From assembly GCA_030604975.1 (NCBI GenBank), contig JAUVUV010000047.1:1-10050 (forward strand): 10,050 nt of DNA, written 5' to 3'. The notes below the pieces were generated by a model, which was not told where the DNA came from, searched no databases, and saw only the letters and a list, made by a program, of their open reading frames with translations. A program made the position numbers and the translations under genes. Shown here in pieces: positions 6,460-10,050 of the stretch. How positions within the stretch are numbered: the stretch's first letter is position 1; each line of letters begins with the position of its first letter. This stretch comes from Candidatus Glassiibacteriota bacterium. GTDB lineage: Bacteria > Gemmatimonadota > Glassbacteria > GWA2-58-10.

Positions 6460-8340
6460 CTATTTATTATAACCTGAAGTGTGTTTGAGAGTTCCCTCCG
6501 GATTATTATTTTCAATTACAAGCTTTTCCCGCCGGCCGGGAACATCATTGGCGCAACGGAAACCCACGTTGTAATATATCTGATCCACGGCACCATCCCC
6601 ACGGAAAGCTCCCCGGGCATAATCCCCGGTTTCCTTGAAAGAGCCGCCGCGGTAAACTTTCCTATATCCTTTCTGGAAATAAAACAGGGACTCATCATAG
6701 CCTGGATAGGGTTTCAGGTCACTGTCGACCCATTCCCAGACGTTTCCTGCAAGGTCCAGCACACCGAACTCATTCGCCCCATTCGGGAAACTCCCGACCG
6801 GCATGGGAGCGTTTTTCCTATTCTCCTTGACATTTGCGCGGTAGGGATAGAAACGATCACCCCAGGGCCACTGGTAGCCATTAGATCCACGGGCGGCTTT
6901 TTCCCACTCCTCCTCGATAGGCAGGTGCTTGCCGATCCAGCGGGCATAGGCATTAGCATCCAGCCAGCTCACGTAGACCACCGGGTAATCATCATATCCC
7001 TCAGGGTATGTGCCGTTCTGCCATTGGAGCGGGGGGCTGTGCCCGGTACTTTCGCAGAAATGCTTGTACTGCCGGTTGGTTACCTCACAGCGGTCGATAT
7101 AAAAGGAATCCAGGTAAACCCAGTTCTTGGGAAGTTCGCGGAAAAGCATATTGTTACCTCCGAAATCCACCCTGACCTCGCCGATTTCCCTGTTGCTGCT
7201 GCCTCGGCTGAACTCACCTTCCGGAATCAAAATCATATCGGTGTAGGAAATAAACTCGCGCCGAGCCAGAGCCAGAGAATCATCCGGCACCAGATCCAGC
7301 AGCTTGAGATAATAAACCAGAGCTTCTGTATAATCCTTTTTGTCAAACAGATCCCCGGCCACTATCCTGAAAAAGCGGATTTGTTCGAGTTTTTTGCGGT
7401 GTTCCTGTTCCTCATCAAGCCTTTCCTGCTGTTCTTGGCCCGCTCTCCTGGTCTGTTCTATACGAAGCTGGTGCAGGTGATCGAGCAGACCTAGCATCTG
7501 ATCATTCTTTTTGATTCCCTCGAGAACGGCCAGGTCGTCCGCAACGAAATTCTCCAGTAGAAAGTTGAAATATGCCTTGGATTTCTCGAACTGGCCATTC
7601 ATATAATACTGCTCTGCAAGTGCATAGTAGTAATCGGGAGGCTTTCCCCCGGTGATCGGCTCAAGAGATATTTCCGACTCTACATCTATCAGATCAAGCA
7701 GTTCCCAGATGTTTTCATATACGCTTTCGTCTTTATCATCGATGCGCAGGATCCGGGAGTAGTAAATCAGGGCAAAAGCAAAGTTGCCGTTGTCCCATTC
7801 CCTTTCCGCCCAACCAAAGTAGTTGCGCACCATCTCCCTTATCAGTTCCTTTGCCAGGCGGTTATCGGGATTACGTTGAAGAAGTTCCCGGCATTGGGCC
7901 AGACAGTTTGCGCTGTCCGGTTCGGTGTACTGGTAGATGGCAAAGTAAGTTCTGGCGTTTTCCTCCAGTTCGCTTATGATATCTACCTTTTCCAAGGTAC
8001 GGGGACTCAGTGTACCCTCGATATCAACGTACTGGTCGACCTCAAGGCTGTCTATCAGTAGGGTTATCCGGACAAGGCAGTTTTTTTCAGACACACCAAC
8101 AACCTGTATTTCAGCGACATTTACCGTTTTCTTTTCTTCATCAAACTTGAATATCCTGCCCCGCAAACCCTGCCTTACTCCATGAATCATGCCCAGGTTG
8201 ACAGCCACCACCTCGTCCATCACACCAGTAACCTTTCCGAGCCGGCTGCCGGCTGGAAGCTGTTCCCGGAGAACCAGGATCATGGCCATAAGCAACGGGA
8301 TCAGAAGGAATTTACCCCATTTTTTCACATCGGTCTTCAT
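6460..8340 (-). CDS. Membrane-anchored TPR protein with non-catalytic SUMF1/FGE-like domain
   Basis: 626 residues. A basic N-terminus (K2, K6, K7, K10) precedes one membrane segment (about 11-24) without a good cleavage site, suggesting an N-in anchor with the rest in the periplasm. Residues about 35-108 form a beta-rich stretch (VAVNLGMIHGVRQG, then AEIQVVGV) resembling the FlgT C-terminal type of fold. TPR-like units follow at about 173-200, 238-266 and 324-352, with a charged coiled coil at about 290-322. Residues about 368-598 are a SUMF1/formylglycine-generating-enzyme-type domain: DRCEVTNRQYKHFC (416-429), VSWLDANAYARW (457-468), WPWGDRF (491-497), LDLAGNVWEWV (528-538), YRGGSF (563-568) and VGFRC (592-596). 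The catalytic cysteine pair expected between GGSF and GFRC is missing, with no Cys at 565-595, so it is probably a binding fold, not a sulfatase activator. ATG 8340 has GAAGG six bases upstream. The gene is 16 bp from the upstream gene, so it is very likely in the same operon. Confidence 0.88.
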   Translation of the reverse strand: MKTDVKKWGKFLLIPLLMAMILVLREQLPAGSRLGKVTGVMDEVVAVNLGMIHGVRQGLRGRIFKFDEEKKTVNVAEIQVVGVSEKNCLVRITLLIDSLEVDQYVDIEGTLSPRTLEKVDIISELEENARTYFAIYQYTEPDSANCLAQCRELLQRNPDNRLAKELIREMVRNYFGWAEREWDNGNFAFALIYYSRILRIDDKDESVYENIWELLDLIDVESEISLEPITGGKPPDYYYALAEQYYMNGQFEKSKAYFNFLLENFVADDLAVLEGIKKNDQMLGLLDHLHQLRIEQTRRAGQEQQERLDEEQEHRKKLEQIRFFRIVAGDLFDKKDYTEALVYYLKLLDLVPDDSLALARREFISYTDMILIPEGEFSRGSSNREIGEVRVDFGGNNMLFRELPKNWVYLDSFYIDRCEVTNRQYKHFCESTGHSPPLQWQNGTYPEGYDDYPVVYVSWLDANAYARWIGKHLPIEEEWEKAARGSNGYQWPWGDRFYPYRANVKENRKNAPMPVGSFPNGANEFGVLDLAGNVWEWVDSDLKPYPGYDESLFYFQKGYRKVYRGGSFKETGDYARGAFRGDGAVDQIYYNVGFRCANDVPGRREKLVIENNNPEGTLKHTSGYNK

Positions 8341-8356
8341 TATCAGCCTTCATTGC

Positions 8357-8998
8357 TCATTCGGATTGCAAATCCAGATATTCGTCTTCGTAGAAACGGT
8401 CCCAAAGGGTAAGTTCGTATTCCTTGCGGGTAACACTTTTCTCCGAGTCTCCTTCCACCGCTTTTTTACCCAATTCGATCATTTTGACCAGCAACCTGAG
8501 CTTAGCTTGCCGCTCGGTGATTTCTTTTTCATGCACAGCACGCAGGAAACTATTGTGGGCTACGCGCATCCACTTTTTCTCCCGTTCCTCTCCCATTTTT
8601 TCGAATACCTCAGGCTGCTTTTCTTCATCTTCCCCCAAATCAGTTGCGGTCTTCTTGGAGGAGGCAGGCTCACTTTCGAAATCGAGATCGATTTCCAGGC
8701 TTTCGGGGTCATCCGAATCATCAATATTATAGAACACCGGTTGCGCGGTGAGCATGCCGATTACCGCCTCAAGCTGTTCGGGAAGGATTTTCTGTTTGAC
8801 CAGGTCGACAAGCCTATCGAAATTGACCCCGGAATTGGCGAGTTTCAGCCGGTTATCCAGGATCAATTCCTTGCAGCGAACTTTCCGTTGCCGTTCCAGC
8901 TTGTTTTTCTTCTGGCTTCTGCGAAGCCAGAAATAAAGGAAAAGCAGAAAAAGAACAATAGCGGCCAACATTTTTACTTCCACTTCATTAACTGGCAT
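8357..8998 (-). CDS. Single-pass membrane protein with charged cytoplasmic domain, unknown family
   Basis: 213 residues, no family recognised. One membrane segment (about 10-25, rich in L, F, I) is followed by a strongly basic stretch (RRSQKKNKLERQRK, 26-39), which predicts the C-terminal part to be cytoplasmic. That part has a helical, basic-amphipathic section (about 40-85), a very acidic low-complexity linker (about 92-130, with DDSDD and EDEE) and a second charged helical section (about 133-205). The start ATG 8998 has AGGG six bases upstream. Met10 is a possible later start but would remove the segment before the membrane helix. The gene overlaps the upstream gene by 11 bp (8988-8998) and ends 16 bp before the SUMF1-like gene, a strong sign of cotranscription and translational coupling. 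It may link the cytoplasmic and periplasmic products of this operon. Confidence 0.8.
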   Translation of the reverse strand: MPVNEVEVKMLAAIVLFLLFLYFWLRRSQKKNKLERQRKVRCKELILDNRLKLANSGVNFDRLVDLVKQKILPEQLEAVIGMLTAQPVFYNIDDSDDPESLEIDLDFESEPASSKKTATDLGEDEEKQPEVFEKMGEEREKKWMRVAHNSFLRAVHEKEITERQAKLRLLVKMIELGKKAVEGDSEKSVTRKEYELTLWDRFYEDEYLDLQSE

Positions 8999-9560
8999 TG
9001 TCTTCCCTTTCTTCTTTGTTGCTGTTTACCCCGGATCCTTCGGCAGCGCCGGCCAGGCCCCCTACTTTTCCGGCCAGATAACGCTGGAGTGTTTTCCCCA
9101 GCCGCCTGGCAACAGAGGCCTTGAAAGGCAGCGTTATCCGGTAACTCCCGGTTGATGTGGACAGGATAAGCTGGTAAAGCAATACTTTATCGTTTTTAGC
9201 TAGCTCCTCGACATCCACCTTTTCAATGATCCGGTAACTTATTTCTCTCAGACCATCGTTAAAAATGAAACGGAGACTCGAACCGGTAAATACCAGCCCG
9301 CAGCGGGTGGTGAAAGATTCCTGCCTGTCTCCATCCGTAAACTTTATAACCGGGCTCTGGCCCCAGAACCGGCGCAGCGGGAAAACAAGCAGTTCCTCAT
9401 TGAGCGGGTCAGTCACTCGGCGATCCTGAAGGTAGCTTTCGCTCAGGATAAACTTGCGAAGATCGAGTTCCTCTACTTCTCCGAGCAAATTCTGCTCCAG
9501 GGAGGGCTCCTCTTGTATTTTTTCTTCTTCTTTTCCAGCAGAGCCATTATCCACGATCAC
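8988..9560 (-). CDS. Acidic-linker protein with possible PH-like beta domain, unknown family
   Basis: 190 residues from a GTG start. The first 35 are Glu-rich and low-complexity. About 80-162 alternate short hydrophobic strands (TTRCGLVFTG, LRFIFND, ISYRIIEKVDVEEL, VLLYQLILSTS, YRITLPF) and end in a basic helix (ARRLGKTLQRYL). By eye this resembles small bacterial PH/GRAM-like domains, but no diagnostic motif makes it certain. The tail is Gly/Ala-rich, then charged. There is no signal or membrane segment, so it is probably cytoplasmic. The start is doubtful: GTG 9560 and GTG 9554 both lack a nearby Shine-Dalgarno sequence. The frame is open upstream to the TAA that ends the zinc-ribbon protein, and the Glu/Pro composition continues unbroken across that stop. 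It may therefore be the C-terminal part of one longer protein split by a stop codon. It overlaps the downstream membrane-protein gene by 11 bp. Confidence 0.68.
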   Translation of the reverse strand: MIVDNGSAGKEEEKIQEEPSLEQNLLGEVEELDLRKFILSESYLQDRRVTDPLNEELLVFPLRRFWGQSPVIKFTDGDRQESFTTRCGLVFTGSSLRFIFNDGLREISYRIIEKVDVEELAKNDKVLLYQLILSTSTGSYRITLPFKASVARRLGKTLQRYLAGKVGGLAGAAEGSGVNSNKEEREDNAS

Positions 9561-9622
9561 TTGGCTTGCGGCAACTTCTTCCTGCTGGCCTGTTTGCGGG
9601 GTTCCGGCCAGAGAGATAGTTC

Positions 9623-9628
9623 CCTCCT
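9623..9628 (-). promoter_or_regulatory. Strong Shine-Dalgarno-like AGGAGG without a standard start codon
   Basis: On the minus strand AGGAGG lies 17 bases after the TAA of the zinc-ribbon gene. Five bases downstream is an in-frame ATC (9617-9615), and eleven bases downstream an in-frame CTG (9611-9609). The nearest standard start (GTG 9560) is far too distant. It may be chance, since these bases encode a Glu-Glu-Gly run in the open frame. It could also drive reinitiation at a rare start codon for the PH-like protein. Confidence 0.25.
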
Positions 9629-9644
9629 CTTCTGGAGGTTCCTC

Positions 9645-10050
9645 TTACTCTGGCTCATGCAATTTTTCGCCGCAATTGGGGCATTCAAGAACTCCGGTGC
9701 TTAAATCAAGCCCGCAAAACGAACATTTGACCATTTCAGGCTGAGGCTCTGGGGATTCCTCAACCTCTTCCGCCTCTCCCAGTTCAGGCTCTTCAGCTAC
9801 TTGCGATTCCCCAGGCTCCTCCGAGGGTTTCTCTTCCGGGGCCGCGATAAGTTCCTCCTCGCCAGGCTCTTCAACCCGTGCTTCTTCCGTTTCCTCTGCT
9901 GGGCGCTCTGCCCCAGCTGCCTCAAGCTCCTGCTGATCTTCCGGCATATCCTCTTTAGCATCCTGCGGCGGCTCTGGGGATTCCTCAACCTCTTCCGCCT
10001 CTCCCAGTTCAGGCTCTTCAGCTACTTGCGATTCCCCAGGCTCCTCCGAG
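9645..10050 (-). CDS. Glu/Pro-rich repeat protein with C-terminal zinc ribbon, partial
   Basis: The 5' end lies beyond the window; 134 complete codons are visible and the frame is open to the edge. An internal ATG at 9947 falls between repeats and is unlikely to be the true start. The visible N-terminal 100 or so residues are almost all Glu, Pro, Ala and small residues, and so probably disordered and very acidic. A C-terminal C4 zinc ribbon follows, C-x2-C-x10-C-x2-C (codons at 9725 to 9672, in VKCSFCG and LECPNCG), then a short tail GEKLHEPE and TAA. No membrane segment is seen. Zinc ribbons of this type mediate protein or nucleic-acid binding in many unrelated proteins, so no function follows. 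The stretch contains two identical copies of a 27-residue acidic segment, 75 residues apart. The frame continues past the TAA into the PH-like gene, which suggests an original single protein. Confidence 0.72.
   Translation of the reverse strand, partial: SEEPGESQVAEEPELGEAEEVEESPEPPQDAKEDMPEDQQELEAAGAERPAEETEEARVEEPGEEELIAAPEEKPSEEPGESQVAEEPELGEAEEVEESPEPQPEMVKCSFCGLDLSTGVLECPNCGEKLHEPE
9745..10050. repeat. Exact 81-bp direct repeat at 225-bp period, inside the acidic coding region
   Basis: Bases 9745-9825 and 9970-10050 are identical over all 81 positions. The spacing of 225 bp is exactly 75 codons, so the repeat keeps the frame. The encoded unit begins SEEPGESQVAEEPELG. The second copy reaches the window edge, so the true repeat may be longer and there may be more copies outside. 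Identity at synonymous positions points to recent duplication or gene conversion. Confidence 0.9.

Noticed and set aside
6481..7494. Long plus-strand open frame (337 codons) antisense to the SUMF1-like gene
   Set aside because: It lies wholly opposite a gene with clear conserved motifs; its translation shows no domain and has the composition of an antisense shadow.
8189..9124. Plus-strand open frame of 311 codons across three minus-strand genes
   Set aside because: It is antisense to overlapping, well-arranged genes. Its Phe/Leu-rich hydrophobic look comes from reading Glu/Lys codons backwards.

Overview
The window looks like chromosomal DNA from a Gram-negative-type bacterium, probably a poorly characterised environmental lineage. 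By eye it is moderately GC-rich. It carries a type I ABC exporter pair, Sec-exported and membrane-anchored TPR proteins, a SUMF1-like fold protein and a perfect palindrome of a kind often dispersed in such genomes. An FCB-group or candidate-phylum origin is a guess; no rRNA or other marker is present. I see no tRNA, rRNA, CRISPR array, transposase or phage gene.

Layout, plus strand: (1) a non-coding leader with a 26-bp perfect palindrome (54-79); (2) a stand-alone homocysteine S-methyltransferase (182-1084); (3) a 291-bp gap with weak inverted repeats; (4) two overlapping ABC exporter half-transporters (1376-3163 and 3160-4959). Their motif defects are complementary, as expected for a heterodimer with one consensus and one degenerate ATP site.

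Layout, minus strand, read from the right edge: (5) a partial, extremely Glu/Pro-rich protein ending in a C4 zinc ribbon (9645 to beyond 10050), with an exact 81-bp repeat at 225-bp spacing; (6) a protein with a possible PH-like beta domain (8988-9560), in the same reading frame as (5) and separated from it by a single TAA; (7) a single-pass membrane protein with a charged, probably cytoplasmic domain (8357-8998), overlapping (6) by 11 bp; (8) a membrane-anchored protein with a FlgT-like beta region, TPR-like repeats and a SUMF1/FGE-like domain lacking the catalytic cysteines (6460-8340); (9) after a 307-bp AT-rich gap full of inverted repeats, a Sec-exported TPR protein (4980-6152), convergent with the ABC pair.

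Genes (5)-(8) are tightly packed and look like one transcription unit. Charge distribution around the membrane segments suggests the unit spans the inner membrane: soluble zinc-ribbon and PH-like parts inside, one anchored protein facing the cytoplasm and one facing the periplasm, with the exported TPR protein perhaps a further partner. I do not recognise this set as a described system, and its function cannot be named from sequence alone. The methyltransferase and ABC pair look ordinary and unrelated to it.
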